Assembly (NCBI GenBank): GCA_963978545.1
Contig: OZ021725.1
Coordinates: 89,777,805-89,841,804, forward strand
Origin: Linyphia triangularis
Lineage: Eukaryota > Arthropoda > Arachnida > Araneae > Linyphiidae
Direction of reading: 5' to 3'
DNA: 64,000 nt
Below the pieces are notes generated by a model. It saw only the letters and a program-made list of their open reading frames with translations, was not told where the DNA came from and ran no database searches. Each line of letters opens with the position of its first letter. The stretch's first letter is position 1. Made by a program: the position numbers and the translations under genes. Of the stretch, positions 37,961-51,149 are shown piece after piece.

Positions 37961-38310
37961 CGACTACCTATATACGCCCCCGCAGTGTATTCTGACACGA
38001 CCTGGTCACGTCTGCCTGCCCAACGTCACAGCCGTATCATTAAGGTTGGCGCTTTTCAGTCCTAATTATAACCTTTATTTATTATAATGCGTCTCATTTT
38101 CTAAGGACGCGGTCATCTCTATGAGAGGCCTCAGAACGATTAGGTGCTACATGATATCCGTTTTCTTGGCGTAAATTAAGAAAAATGCTGCTTGCGCTTT
38201 GAGGATAATGGATTTATTTTAGAGTCTGGACGCGTCATTGCTGCCTTCTCCACGTACTTTATTATGTATTAAATCACGGGCGATGCTGGAAGGGAAAGGT
38301 TATTCTATGG
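37960..38310. promoter_or_regulatory. Balanced-composition island, enhancer-like
   Basis: Sharp contrast to the flanks with no open frame. It includes a TTTATTTATTATAATGCG word (near 38073) of the kind bound by posterior Hox and Caudal proteins, a GATTAGG near 38138 (Bicoid/Otx-class core GATTA) and several GGACGCG/CACGACC words. The clustering of homeodomain-type cores in otherwise complex DNA fits a developmental enhancer, but such short cores carry little weight alone. Confidence 0.4.
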
Positions 38311-38499
38311 TTTTTGTTAGTGGGTATGGATAAGTGGAATTAAAGTGAGTTTGAGTAGGTAATCTGAGTTTATTAAGGTTGTGGAGATTTTGTAAGACTT
38401 GATGATCGATGTTAATGAATCTAGTTTTTGTAGAATTTAGAAATTGAAAAGGTATATTTTTGATATTAATTATTTTACTTAATTGAGTTTGTCTTTATT

Positions 38500-38724
<225 letters not shown>

Positions 38725-39177
38725 TGTAAGTGTATAACAATTACAAAAATGGTAAATATTTTCTAACTAAACCCATATGGGGGGGGGGGGAGGAACTGGC
38801 AAAAAATAAAAAAACGCACATATTTTTGGTTTAAAAAAATCCTTCAGAAACCTTTTAAAAATTATAAGTAATTTATAGTAATCAACATTTATTGTAATAA
38901 ACGATAAATAAAAATTATTACACTACTCTAAAGTGGCATAAACATCTGTCCAGCTGTCACATTAACTACCTTTACATTTTGCAGATATTCTACCATATTC
39001 AAGCTGCACTCTATGTTTAGACACTTGTCCCGACAAATACATTTAGACAGCTGGTGTTACCTGTTCAAGTGAACAAAGGAGAAATGTAGACTAATAACCA
39101 TGTATAAAAGGGGAAAAAGTCGGTTCCAAAAGGATTTTTACATGGTACTCATATGTTGTCACGAAATCACTATAGCG

Positions 39178-39218
<41 letters not shown>

Positions 39219-40256
39219 ACTTGAATTCATTATTAATATACTGCCATCGCGCGGATTAATTTATAAATTGGAGGGTTACCATTTAGATAATTTTAATATT
39301 GCATTCATATTAAAAAATTTGAATTGAAAGAATAGATTCATCTTACATTACGTGATAGTTTCCGCATAGGCTATTAAATGAAAATTGTAACCAGTTGCAA
39401 TAAGCTCAAATTTGCTTCGTAATAACTTTTAATGCCTCTTAATATATAAGGGACTTTTTTTATTTATATTATTTGAAGATTCCGGTCTTTTCTTTAAAAA
39501 TCTTTTTTTAATTTACATTAGTATGTATATTACGATATTTTAAGATATTTCTACATAAAACGTGCATATTTTTAGAGTGTTTAGTTTGTATTACAACCTA
39601 TGTTTCAAATGAACAAACAGTAATATAATTTAAAGGTATTTTTTTGGTTGAAGCCACTCTAAAAGGTAATATTCTTTGGCACATTTAAAGACGTTGAAGA
39701 TACAATTAATACAAGAAGTATTACTGAAATGAATACATATTTATAAAAAAAAAATGTATACGTCAAACCCCATGAATACGAAATCGATGAAACCGTCCAA
39801 ATTTTTCACTTTTACCGAATTTCGTGTTAACCATCTGAAAACTTTTTTATGTAATTAATGCAGATTTAAACTACTAACCATATGTGTATTTAATACTATT
39901 ATTTTTACTTCACATCTTGTTTTTTGCCAGTCCACATCCTTTTCCTTACTGGTTCAAATTGATTTACATCTTAAGCCGCTTTAATCTTTTCCAATTTTAT
40001 AAAAATTATTAACAGAAATTTTGGCGCATTTTTTTGAAATATTTTATTATTAATTTCATTTCCAATGTTTTGCTTCCTTTCTAAGCATAATGATTGCTGC
40101 TTCCGACTCATATTGACAAGATTTAACATGCAAATTCTATTTAGTTTAATTTCTAAACTTACTGTTGGATACAGGAGAAGTACGTGATTTAAAGCAGTTT
40201 ACGTGGTGATGCCAACTAAATTAGAGCCGAAATTCTTTTAGTGTACGATAATTTCC
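38725..40256. other. AT-rich stretch
   Basis: Holds a 12-base G run (38779-38790) and a 34-base T run (39183-39216). The segment 39760-39840 is slightly more complex. No gene is supported. Confidence 0.55.
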
Positions 40257-40996
40257 TTAAGGGAGACCTGTACCCCAAATATCGAAAAAGTAAGAAAAAA
40301 AAAAAGTTTTTTATTTTATTGCGTAAAATTAAGCTATTCAAGAAGACGTGGAAAAAAATTCATAGTTTTAGGGAACTGCAAACATTGGATTATTAAACTT
40401 TTACATACCGATCTACTATGAAGTTGTATGCAAATTTTTATTTTTAAGTTCATTTTTCTCGATTTCTAGATTTGGCAATTTTGACTGTGCTTAAAATGCT
40501 AAGGCTTTGAGAAAAATTTACTTAGAACTAAACTGTTTGTAATTTTGAAATCTTGAATATCTCTTTTACAAATATAGCGAATTTTTTTAGGAAATTGTGT
40601 TAACTTTTTTTTTTTTTAAGAATTAAAAAAATGAGGGTTTTTTTTGTGAAAATTTCGAAATTTCTAGTGAAAAACACAACATATTTTTTTTTTTTAATTA
40701 TTTGTCAAACAAATTCCAAAAAAATTCTCTCCCTACATCTTTAGAGAATACTTAAATATAATTAATTAGTTTTGAAATTAAAAAATATATATAAAAATTG
40801 AAAGAGGAATTGTCTTTTTATAAAGGGATATATTTCGGCCAAAAAAAACCAAGAAATCAAATATTAAAAATAAATATATTACATTTAAAAAACAAAAAAT
40901 TGTTTCAAAATAGATGTTGTACTTATATAAAAAAAATTTGGTTGTAGTGAATGCATAAATACAAATTTTAGGTTTTTATTTACGGGTCTCCCTTAA
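40257..40996 (+). mobile_element. TTAA-flanked MITE (family 1), long copy
   Basis: The body 40261-40992 (732 bp) is flanked by TTAA on both sides (40257-40260 and 40993-40996). Its ends are GGGAGACCTGTA and, reading inward on the minus strand, GGGAGACCCGTA: 12-bp inverted repeats with one mismatch. It has no coding capacity. The right half is clearly homologous, in reverse, to the element at 56963-57408 (shared words include TATATTTCGGCCAAAAAA and CTCTCCCTACATCTTTAGAG). TTAA targets and TTAA-GGGA ends suggest piggyBac or T2/Kolobok relatives. Exact TTAA on both sides supports insertion by transposase. Confidence 0.9.
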
Positions 40997-42392
40997 AATT
41001 TGATCACTCGGCATTTTTCTTGTTTCATAGAGTTTCAACTTGAGGATTATTTTTGAAACACCTTTTAATTTTGAGCAAATGATGACGAACAATATTTTTT
41101 TCGCCTTCAGTGAAATTTTATGTTATGTGATCCATGTGATTTCATGTTAAACGTATAAATTAACTTTAACTTTAAGCTTCATTGTACCGGAAACTACTTA
41201 TATTTAGCGTTAAAAGGGATTTTGTGAAAAGTCATTTCCGTTAATGGGATTTGATTGATTATCTAAGTAGTACATAACTTGTGATACGGCATAATGTTAA
41301 TGGACTAGGTAAAGAAATAACATCTTGTTGCATATTTAAAGGTGCAATATTTACAAATAAATTAAGATCGATTAATGATTTCAATGCTTATATTCACCTA
41401 ACTGGCACTAATTTTAATTTGATTTGGACTTAATTAAAAAGTTAGATAATTTGTAAAATACAGGATCGACCGAAAAAATACTTTAATTATTGCTAAGTGC
41501 TGAACTTTTAACAACCTCAAAGTTAATAACCAATTGGAATACATGTATGAGTAAAGTCTATCCTCAGGTAATATTGCATTCTATGACATATGGGGATTGT
41601 TTATTTTACAAAACACTTTAGCTTACATTGTGTAATCTAAAAAGATATATGTTAGATGCTTCTACTTCTGACAATCAAAACACGTGCATTGATGCTTTTA
41701 AACCAATTGCTCATATTAGCAAGTTTAAGTGGAGTTGCGTGAAGTAAAAAAATCCATATTTCTGTTCGATTCTAAGAGCGTAGTTAATATTAAGTGACGT
41801 ACCTACTTTTACATAACCCCATTATGTCCAACTGTGCTGTAATAAACTAAACAGTCACGCTACGAAGTTCGGAACAGTACAACTAAATATACGCATTGTA
41901 AACACTGATATGAATATAATAGAACAAATTATGGATTGTACGAAAAATATAGAAATTAGTGTTCAGGTGCCTGCTTAGCGTGGTAGATAGAGAATGCATG
42001 GCAAACTATTGAATATAAATGTTTGACTTCAATCTATCACAATTATTTCTGAAATATGCGTGGTGAGTTGAATTATGATATTAAATGATGTATTCGTCAT
42101 AGAGTACGAATAATGGGAGTAAATAGAGCTTATTTGTGAAAAGGGTAAGAGTTTTTATTTCCATTTAAACTCAGATGGTACAAATATCGGTAAAGAATCT
42201 ACTAAATTATTTCCCGGAATATTTTTTCATTTTCTACAATAATATTTTACTATTTATAAACAAAGATTTCAGATGTTTCGTTAGTTATACTTAAATATTT
42301 TAAATGTTTTTACATATATTTTTCAGTTGGAATTTTTTTTTAAGACTCCAACTTTGATAGAAAACTCACAGAGCTCACATAAATTATAATTG
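40997..42392. other. AT-rich stretch
   Basis: No gene supported. A weak tRNA-like pattern at 41970-42035 (TAGCGTGGTAGA, then GTTTGACTTC) might be a decayed SINE head, but it is below what I would annotate. Confidence 0.5.
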
Positions 42393-42669
<277 letters not shown>

Positions 42670-43988
42670 TTGTCAGTTCAAAATTCAGTTATAATTGTTA
42701 AATCACATTTATATTATATTTGTGTGCTTTTTTGTGATGATTCCTCATCCTCTCTCTATGCAAAACCGAAATTGATAAATGATGGACCAATTTACACTTT
42801 AGACCTTTGCTTCTGACGAATAGTTTATTTATAATTGTAGTCTGCTTTTTTTGTTTGAAAATAGAAGCTAAAACTATCTAGAACTATGTGAATGAGGACT
42901 CTATGTAAAATCTTGTAATCTCACTGAATGTCAGCCACATCACATTTAAATTCAGATTCTTGGTTTTATTTAGATTTGTGGAGAGAGGAAATTAAGTTTT
43001 TTTTAAGGCTAAGTTAGAAGGCAGTTTATTTTTTTAACTCGATTAGTTTTTTATTATTTCATTTAAAGAAAAATAACTCTAATTTAGTAATAATTTATTT
43101 AAAAGCAATTTTATTACATTTTTTTGTTTTTTTTAATAAAGTTGTTTCTTTTCTAACACAAAATTAAACTTTTTTTGTAAAAGCATTATCGTGCTTGTTT
43201 TGATTTGGATATTTTCAGGCACAAAAACTATACGAGAGGTACACTGTAACATAATATCGATTTTTAAAGTTATGAATGAAAAGGAAAATAATAAATGGTC
43301 TATGATGTCTTTCAAGACAATATAGTAAAAATGCGTGAGCAATTTGAAACTATATATAACTTTTCCAGATTTAGCTTATCTTCTTTTCAAAACGTACTGA
43401 TATGCATCTTCACAGTTTTCACTAATTTCATTTCATGAAATAATATAAAAGGTTAAAATATCGGGAATATGGACATACTTATGAGTTCAATATATAAAAA
43501 ACTTGGCCTAATATATCCACTATATGTAGTTTAAATAGTTTGAAAAAAGATTCTGAAATGTACGAGTATGTGTTCATCCACACATTATTTATTTTAAAGC
43601 ATTTAACATTTATGAGAAACCGACAGAAGAGCAAATTTTGACATTTTCATAACTGACTTTGGCTTATGAAGAGAAGGTTATTTAAATTATATAATCTCAT
43701 AAGCATATATCCTATGCTTTTTCCAAACTTTTTTAAACAACTTACTCTAAATTTGTCTTAAGAATAACGCAACTTAAACACGTTGAAGAAATCTGAGCAA
43801 TCTTATTGGCAATAGAGTATAATATCAAACACTGATAAATTAAAAAAAAGAAAAAAAAATCTGAGAAACCATAAATGCGCAGGCGAGCAAGAGCTTACTA
43901 GTTATAAATAAACTAATATTAATATAAAACAAATTTAAAAAATAAAGTTTGAAACTGCATGTAATAATTAATAATCATTTTTAAATTT

Positions 43989-44022
<34 letters not shown>

Positions 44023-44580
44023 TAACTGAAGTCGTATTTAAAATTGAAGTTCTATTTTTAGAAAATCATCTGACGGAGACAAAAATTAAGAGTCGTATCC
44101 AAACATCTATTTCCAAACATGTATTAATAACTATAAGATCATAATTACTAAATAATCAAAGCGTATAAACAATAAGTGGCAGTACTGAGGTTTAATTGGG
44201 ATTCACTGAAAGAGATAAATATAAAACGTTCATTTTGAGGAGAAAATAGCATTGAAAAGTAACTGTGGTACTTTGTCTTGTAAAAATGCATTCAATGAAA
44301 AATTATATAATGAAAATTTTTATACATAAAAGAACATGTGTTCTAAGAATGAATCAGTTTAAAAAAATATGCGGTGAAAAAAACAAGGATTTGGAGCATT
44401 TCAAGTAATAAGGGAAAATTCAATATTAAATATTAAAAAAATATTAAAATTAAAAAAAAAATTAAATTCAATATTAAAAACTAATCTTAGATATTGTCTA
44501 TGTTTAAATAAAGTGCAATGAGCACTCGGAGATTTCAACCAAAACTCAAATGACAAGAAATAAAATGTCAATTGCAGCAC
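42670..44580. other. AT-rich stretch
   Basis: Contains a 29-base T run (43991-44019). No gene or repeat family is supported. Confidence 0.55.
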
Positions 44581-45060
44581 TTTCATGAATGTGCCGCATT
44601 TCAATTCGCTTTAAATCAAACCCGGGAATTCAATCCTCGCCCCAAACTGACCAACGCAAAACAGATCCATAATTATTCAACGAACCGCGCTCTCATCGAA
44701 TCTCACTTTCCGATTTCCCACACGTAGAAGGAAAGAAGCCGAGGCATAAATCGATGCAGACGGCTATCTGCATTCCCACATTTCAGAAAATGCACTGCAA
44801 AAGAAAAAAAAACCCTATTTCTTTAACGGGGTTGGGGGGAGGGCAAAAAAAGAATATGTGCCTTGCAGCATACGTCCGAAATTTAGGCCCACCCCTCTCC
44901 TGGGCATCAAACCACATCCTAGGACTAGTCCCAGGACTAGGACAGTAGGAGAAGGGGGGGGGGGGGTAAAAGAAATCTATCAAGGATGAACCTCCGTATA
45001 TCTGGATACTAGTGCCATGCCATTAGCATGGACCGTGGGCAGTGTCAGTAAATAATATAT
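44580..45060. promoter_or_regulatory. Balanced-composition island
   Basis: G+C-richer block containing the palindrome GGACTAGTCC (44922-44931), an overlapping direct repeat of the CAGGACTAGG type, a 13-base G run (44954-44966) and several CpG-containing words. Frames of 64 and 66 codons overlap on opposite strands with no domain. I interpret it as a non-coding element. Confidence 0.3.
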
Positions 45061-45860
45061 TCCCTTCTTTTTCTGCAGCTTGCCTTTACCGAAGAAATAT
45101 AGGGAGAGAAGAAAAGAATAAGAAAAATATATAAGGAATTTTCTTACTTTTTAAAGGGGAGGGAGGGGAGGGAGAATGTACGTGTACGTTCACGATTCTG
45201 GACTCAATTTCACTTATAGGGTCCGAAGAGAAATATATTTTATTTTACTTTATTTTAAAGCCCGGTTCTTCTTTTAGGGGTTCATTGCTGAATTCGAAAT
45301 CAGTTGCAAATGGAAAGTGAAAAAGAAATGCAATAGATGGAGTTTAGAATTTTCATTTATTTTATTTTTTTTCTTTCTCTACTGGGTTCCCCCTTTTCTC
45401 TTTGGACTTATTTCGTTTTCGACGTTCATGGGAAAGTAATCTGAACTTTTTCCTCGAATTTCTTAGGGATGGGATTTTCAGTTGTAGTCTTCTTGTTCCC
45501 TTAAGATACATTAGTCTTTAGTGTGTGTTGAAGATTAAAACTCGGTTTAATTGTAAATAAATATCAATTTATTTATAACGTTGAACATAGTAGATATTTT
45601 TATCCTTAATTATTTTACTGAAAGCATAAAAATAATAAAAATTATACATTATTTTACTTCGTTTTTACGAAATACTGAAATGATGAAACGGTTATTTTAT
45701 GTTGCAATAACTAAATATTTATATCTCTAATTTCCTTTCCATATTTGATATTTTTATGATTTCGATATATTCAGATTATATAAATCTTTCTAGTATTTTA
45801 GGAAGAGATGATTCCCGAGAAGATATCCGGATGTTACCTACATTGTTCTAAAATACTCAT
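45061..45860. other. Transitional AT-rich stretch
   Basis: Pyrimidine- and purine-rich patches near 45100-45480, then ordinary AT-rich DNA. No gene is supported. Confidence 0.45.
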
Positions 45861-45879
45861 AGGTATACTAGACAAATGA

Positions 45880-46022
45880 AATCTGGCAGTTTGTTCCAGT
45901 CATTCCAAATTATCAAGGGCAATTTTTAATGCATACTTTTATGAAGTACTGATGCCAATACTAGAAATTGAACCTAAGACCAGTTATTTAATTATTTTTA
46001 CAACTACTGTGCCACAAGTTGG
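45880..46022 (-). mobile_element. Decayed tRNA-derived SINE
   Basis: On the minus strand an A-box-like TGGCACAGTAG (46004-46014) is followed 40 bases later by a B-box-like GGTTCAATTTC (45964-45974). This is close to the 44-base spacing of the SINE at 34.2 kb and of tRNAs. The body downstream (towards 45880) is moderately complex. I found no target duplication or tail, so the limits are uncertain and the copy is old. Chance occurrence of two degenerate boxes is possible. Confidence 0.45.
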
Positions 46023-46189
46023 ACATTATTATGATAAATAATAATAACTATTGGAAGATAGTTGACTCATATGCATGTTTTTCATTTCATTAGTGTACTT
46101 AAACATTTTGGATCTGTTTACAGTAGGAGGCAATAATCTAAAAAAGTATCCCTCTTACTTTAATTAAACTTATACGATAATTTATTTAC

Positions 46190-46490
46190 CATCCATTGAC
46201 GTCACACAAAACCTCCATCAATACATTAAGCAAGTCTCACTAAATCGTTTTTCGTCAAGCCTCGAAGCCTCCCGTCAAATAAACGTTGCCATCCCTCCTC
46301 TTCAAATTGCGGTTTTCCTGCAAGACGATTCGGTGTTAAGAGAAAAGCACGCGTTCCACACAAACACTCCACATAATCAAATAAAGCGGAAGGAGGATAT
46401 CAACAACTCAACTCCGATTAAAGGTTCTGGCGAATTTACTTCGGCCACCGCATCGGACGTTTAAAGAAATCCAATAATAATTCCTATTTC
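46190..46490. promoter_or_regulatory. Balanced-composition island with Runx-like site
   Basis: Complex sequence with TGCGGTT (46308-46314), a Runx-type core, plus GCACGCG, GATTAAAGG and CCACCGCATC words. It has many stops in all frames. Composition and word content resemble the other putative elements. Confidence 0.35.
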
Positions 46491-46548
46491 TCGTTTCTTC
46501 TCCTTCTCCTACGCTACACTCACAGCCTCTATTAAGTTTACTTTTTTC

Positions 46549-46854
46549 TTGTTTTCTTATTATTTCTTCTTCTCCCGTTTCACTGTTTCTAAGATGCGAT
46601 GCCCATCAAAGGGAAAAAAACATACTAATAGTTCAAGTGACCACAAATTATACGTTTCTGAACTATTAAATTATAGCCGCCACTTTGATACCGCGGGATA
46701 CAAAAACGGTTGTTTGTCCATCAACCTATTGCAGGGTTTCTTCCTAATGGTGGATATTTTTTTTTTATATGAGGACGTTGCAATTCCCCTTTTTTATGAG
46801 AATAACAAAAGCGAGGGCTATTTCTTTGCTTTCAAATTAACGCTGAGGGGCTGA
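46549..46854 (+). other. Unrecognised 101-codon open frame
   Basis: A frame from ATG 46549 with a Phe/Tyr-rich N-terminus, then more mixed residues (for example HFDTAGYKNGCLSINLLQ) to a stop at 46852-46854. It is preceded by a pyrimidine-rich tract and lies just downstream of the 46.2 kb island. I recognise no domain, no splice context that links it to another exon and no promoter. The stop-free length is modest for a locally less AT-rich region. It is more likely chance than a gene, and is recorded because it has the most protein-like composition among the longer frames. Confidence 0.15.
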
Positions 46855-46859
46855 AATAT

Positions 46860-48490
46860 GAGATAGAAGAATTGATGCGAATGTCTTTTAACTCTGAAGG
46901 GAAAATGGAATCATTTTCTTATTAGAAAGTACTTGTTTGTACTTTGGAACCTTTCTCTTTTGTTGCTTTCCTATGTATTAAATATAAAAGATTGTTTTGA
47001 ATATAGACTGGTTGATTGACAATGAATGGGGAGATTGTTGCTGGTATAATGGTAATGAACAGCCTTTATGCACAATTGCCATTTATCATTTACTTTCTTT
47101 TAGGTATATAAATTTTCAGTAATTTATCAGTATCTTTATTTCTTATTGCATTTTTATTGATTTCAGAATCAATGGTTTGTAAAGAAAATTCTAGTTTAGA
47201 CTTTATATTCAACAGCCAACAATGTTTAAGTTTGTAGAAAGTTCATAAAAAGAATTTTATCTGGGATGTGTGAAAGATCTTATAGTATAAGACTGGTGTT
47301 AAAAAATTATAATCCAAATAGTTTTTGCATTTTAAAACATTCCCAAAATTACATTTTTAAAGTTATATCATCAACGTTACACTTACAAAAGACGCGACAA
47401 AAACTACTTAAGCATCACTATGAAATGAAAATAACATACATGAAACATGTTTTATTTACAACAAGACGTTTTGAAGAAAAACTTGACACGACGAATAGTA
47501 ATTAAAGTGCCATATCAAACATAAATATAAGTATGATAATTATCATAAACATTCCAGGAACCTGCGTGTTACTCTATTTTACCCTCCCATTCTTCATTGC
47601 TTGGGAGAGCCAAAATTAAACTTAAAATAGAATCCTCATCTGACTTGGCTAGATTAAAACTTTTAGTATAAATACATTTATCAGAATGTATATGATATCG
47701 TTATACAATGCTATTTTATCGTGGTATAGCTGTCATTATAAAAGTAGCTTGATCAGAGTTCGCAGCATAGGTACATACCAAAAGAGGCAAATTAATAATT
47801 TATATAAAAAAAAAAAAAAAAATATGACAGAAACAGTCAATGACCAAAGATGATATAAGTACGATATTTATTTTATATTTGATCAACTAATTACTACTTA
47901 ACTGAGGTACTGAATGACTTGCATCTTGGAATTACCTGAAACAAGACTATTTTATTTCGCATACTATTTCACCTCTCAAACAAAAACTTAACAGAATGTT
48001 CTCTTTTTTTTACAATGACTGAAATGTAATTAATGGTAAAAGTTTATTTTCACACATTAAATGCATTCATTTCTTTATCCTCACAGTGGTATAATGGTCA
48101 ATATAAATGTATCTTTACCAGAGTCCCCATCAGAGATAAGAGACACAAAGATATAAGTTAACAAATTACAAAAATGTAAATGTGTCATAAACGATCTATT
48201 TAAAAAAAAAAATCTTTATATTTAATCAACTATTTATTTACTGTGGCACCACCAGGATAGAACAATTTCCTAACTCCTTTTACCTCTCAATCATTCCATC
48301 TTAATATTACTTGATACTCGACTAATTTATTTAACATACTATTTCCTCTAACAAACTGAAACTTGCAACCTGATCCGAAAATTAAACTGTGTTTGTCAGC
48401 ATCAGAAACACACTGTGCTTTTATTCCACGACGGCAATTCAACCAAATCTTAAAGTATGCTTTCATCCGGAGCATGCTACATGAATTCAC
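46860..48490. other. AT-rich stretch
   Basis: No gene supported. A pattern near 48083 (CACAGTGGTATAATGG) recalls a tRNA A-box region, but no B box follows. An A run lies at 47806-47822. Confidence 0.5.
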
Positions 48491-48900
48491 ATAGAATCAC
48501 CAGATGCCCATCACACCCATAGACTGAACCCCACCATAAACCACATAGCACCCATACACTCTACGTCAAGAACATCAGGGGGAAAAAATCAAGCAACTGT
48601 CCATCGCGTGAAGTTCATCTAGAGACATCATCGCGTGAGGAACACCATCCCAATCTCTTGCGTGATTCCTCATCTCCGATAGATATCTAAGAGACATCCA
48701 GAAAAGAGATGAAGAGGTGTGACCGCTCCAGATGAGATCGGACGGACGGACGGACGAACGGACAGTCACGCTTGTGGCCTTTTAACGCGATTGGATGATT
48801 ACACACACCAGATATCGAAGGGGCCTTGACGTACCTGTGAACGTTGGGTTTGTTAGTGGAGGGACTGAGATTTACAGATATGTGGAGTGACAGGGGTCAG
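48490..48900. promoter_or_regulatory. Balanced-composition island
   Basis: A long block of complex sequence, including repeated CATCGCGTGA words (near 48602 and 48630) and a short (GGAC)n at about 48740-48763. Frames of 61-67 codons on both strands carry no domain. The paired CATCGCGTGA words 27 bases apart could be duplicate factor sites. Confidence 0.3.
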
Positions 48901-48984
48901 ATGAGATTGGAATGGGGTGTAGAAACTAAGAAGAGTGTGCTTGTATGTGAGTTTTCGACTCTTTTGCTGTGTGTGCTTAATGCT

Positions 48985-49075
48985 GGTTTTTGGATTTTGA
49001 AAGATGTAAATATGGTTTTTGGATTTTGAAAGATGTAAATATGGTTATTGGATTTTGAAAGATGTAAATATGGTT
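48985..49075 (+). repeat. 29-bp tandem repeat, three copies
   Basis: Units start at 48985, 49014 and 49043 and are nearly identical (GGTTTTTGGATTTTGAAAGA then TGTAAATAT). The third has one T-to-A change near its start. This is a recent local duplication. Confidence 0.93.
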
Positions 49076-49360
49076 TTAGATAAATAATTTTTGGAAGTAT
49101 TTATGTATTTTTTATTGTTGTATCTTATTTGTAAATAAAAATATTAGGCCATTTATAATATTTTTATAATAAATATTGTTGAATTATTGTAGCTTTATAT
49201 TCAAGACACGTGAAAAGATTGGAATTGAGATACATATAGAAATTAAATGTTTAAATCATTTCTAAGTGAAAAGGGGTTTAGGTTATTTATATTTTGCCTA
49301 ATGTTCAAAGTACATAAAGCAAGAAAAAAAGTGTAAAAATTTACTCATAATTCGCTGTAT

Positions 49361-49635
49361 AATATAATATAATATAATATAATATAATATAACATAATAC
49401 AATACAATACAATACAATATAATACAATACAATACAATACAATATAATACAATACAATACAATACAATATAATATAATATAATATAATATAATATAAAAT
49501 AATACAATACAATACAATACAATACAATATAATATAATATAATATAATATAAAACAATACAATACAATACAATACAATACAATGTAATATAATATAATAT
49601 AATATAATATAATATAATATAATATAATATAATAT
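49361..49635 (+). repeat. (AATAT)n/(AATAC)n two-variant pentanucleotide array
   Basis: Fifty-five 5-bp units occur in blocks: a run of AATAT, then two blocks of four AATAC separated by single AATAT units, then more AATAC and AATAT blocks of about 4 to 10 units. Single odd units (AACAT, AAAAT, AAAAC, AATGT) often lie at block borders. The long minus-strand frames here (YIVLYC-type) are a by-product of the 15-base codon period. Block structure implies segmental duplication or gene-conversion-like spread rather than simple slippage alone. Confidence 0.97.
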
Positions 49636-51030
49636 CATCAATAAATCTTAAATAATTATTAAAAAGGATAAATAAACTATTAAAATCAAAAATATATTAA
49701 ATGTATTAATGATATTTTGATAAAAAGTGTATAAGCAATCAGATACATAATTACAACCCATGGGCCAGTGAATTTAAGAATTAAAGTTGTTTAGAGAGGA
49801 ATTACATTTTAGGAAATTAATCAAGGTGAAGGAAGATACCGTATTTTAATACTGAGAATTATAAGATTTCGTAGGTATCCTCAACGTGCTTAAATTACTA
49901 CTTTCTTTCACAAGTGCTGCAATCTACTGTGTATTATCACAACTTGAGAAAAGGTAAATTTTTTGCTTTTCTTTTTAAACTTCGATTTTAAAACGAATAA
50001 CATAATGTGTGATTTTAAACCAAACTATTTGACAAAAGCAGAGATTTTAGCCTTTAAATTGGTAAAGCATTAATTAGATTTTTATATCAAGGAGAATAAG
50101 TGATCGTCACAAAAAACAAAAAAAAAAAAAAAAAAAAAAAAAAAACGTCAGAAATAATATAAAATTACTATTATAATTTTTTTTATATAATTTATAATAC
50201 TAAACTATTACTTCAATAAAATAGTTAACTTTTTTATGTAAGATTTCATAAAACCTTTATCTTGTTTCTACAGAAAACACTAGACAATTCCAAAATAACT
50301 GCAACTTCTTTTTCGAACAAAAAAAAAATTCTCAAATTTTTATTTGTCACTTCGCCCGAGGTGGCGCTTACTTCCCTTCAGTTTAAAATCTCGAAGATTG
50401 GACAGGGATTGTAAGAGCATCCAAGATTACTGAATTAGACTGCAGTATATTGAGGCAGCTGAAAAAACGGTGAAACAAAATTCAACCAATTTTATCTTCT
50501 GAGTGAAAAAAAGAACATTTTAAGACCAAGAATGGTGCAACAATATTTTGACCATTTCCCGCCGCGAAATAAAGTAACAAAAGAAAACAAATGGACAAAA
50601 AGTCTAAAAAAATCAACTCTGACTGGCACTACAAGCACCCCGAATACTATAATAAAATAATAATAAAAAATATCTTTGATTTTCTTTTCGAAAACATCAA
50701 AAAGTATCACTTTTTGAAGTCAATGAAAGTCCAGAGAAGTTGTCATTTTAGAATTCTTTTGTTGTTGGTTGGAAAGTCATTTTCTAAAATGGAAAGTAAA
50801 TAGAACCTCTCCACATTTTCAATCGAATACCTTGGAATTGAAGATTAAAAAAATGAAACAGGTACAACGGATTTACTTTTTTGGGATTTTTTTTCTTCTA
50901 GTTTTTAGAGCGAGCTAAAATTTTAAATTGGAAAAAATATATTAAAAGTAGGTGTTTTGTAAGATTAAAGAGTCATGTATGGAGTGTCTCTGAAATTGAA
51001 AAGCGTTTTTCATTATTTCTTATAATAAAT
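49636..51030. other. AT-rich stretch
   Basis: Includes a 28-base A run (50118-50145) and a small complex patch at 50340-50420 (GAGGTGGCGCTTAC). No gene is supported. Confidence 0.5.
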
Positions 51031-51149
51031 ACGAATGAAATTCATTCTTCTTCCTTTTAGAGTCTATTGAATAATCTATTGTTGCAAAATGTTGTTGTGT
51101 TTCTCTGATCTCTAAGTTCTAGGTAGTTGAGTAACGGTTTGTCTTCTAC

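Noticed and set aside
41970..42035. Possible decayed SINE head
   Set aside because: Both box matches are poor and no tail or duplication was found.
48083..48140. tRNA-like CACAGTGGTATAATGG pattern
   Set aside because: No B box at the right distance and no cloverleaf pairing; neither a tRNA nor a supportable SINE.
49298..49641. Three overlapping 78-98 codon minus-strand frames of YIVLYC type
   Set aside because: All arise from the AATAT/AATAC array; openness in all three frames shows that it is sequence-periodic, not coding.
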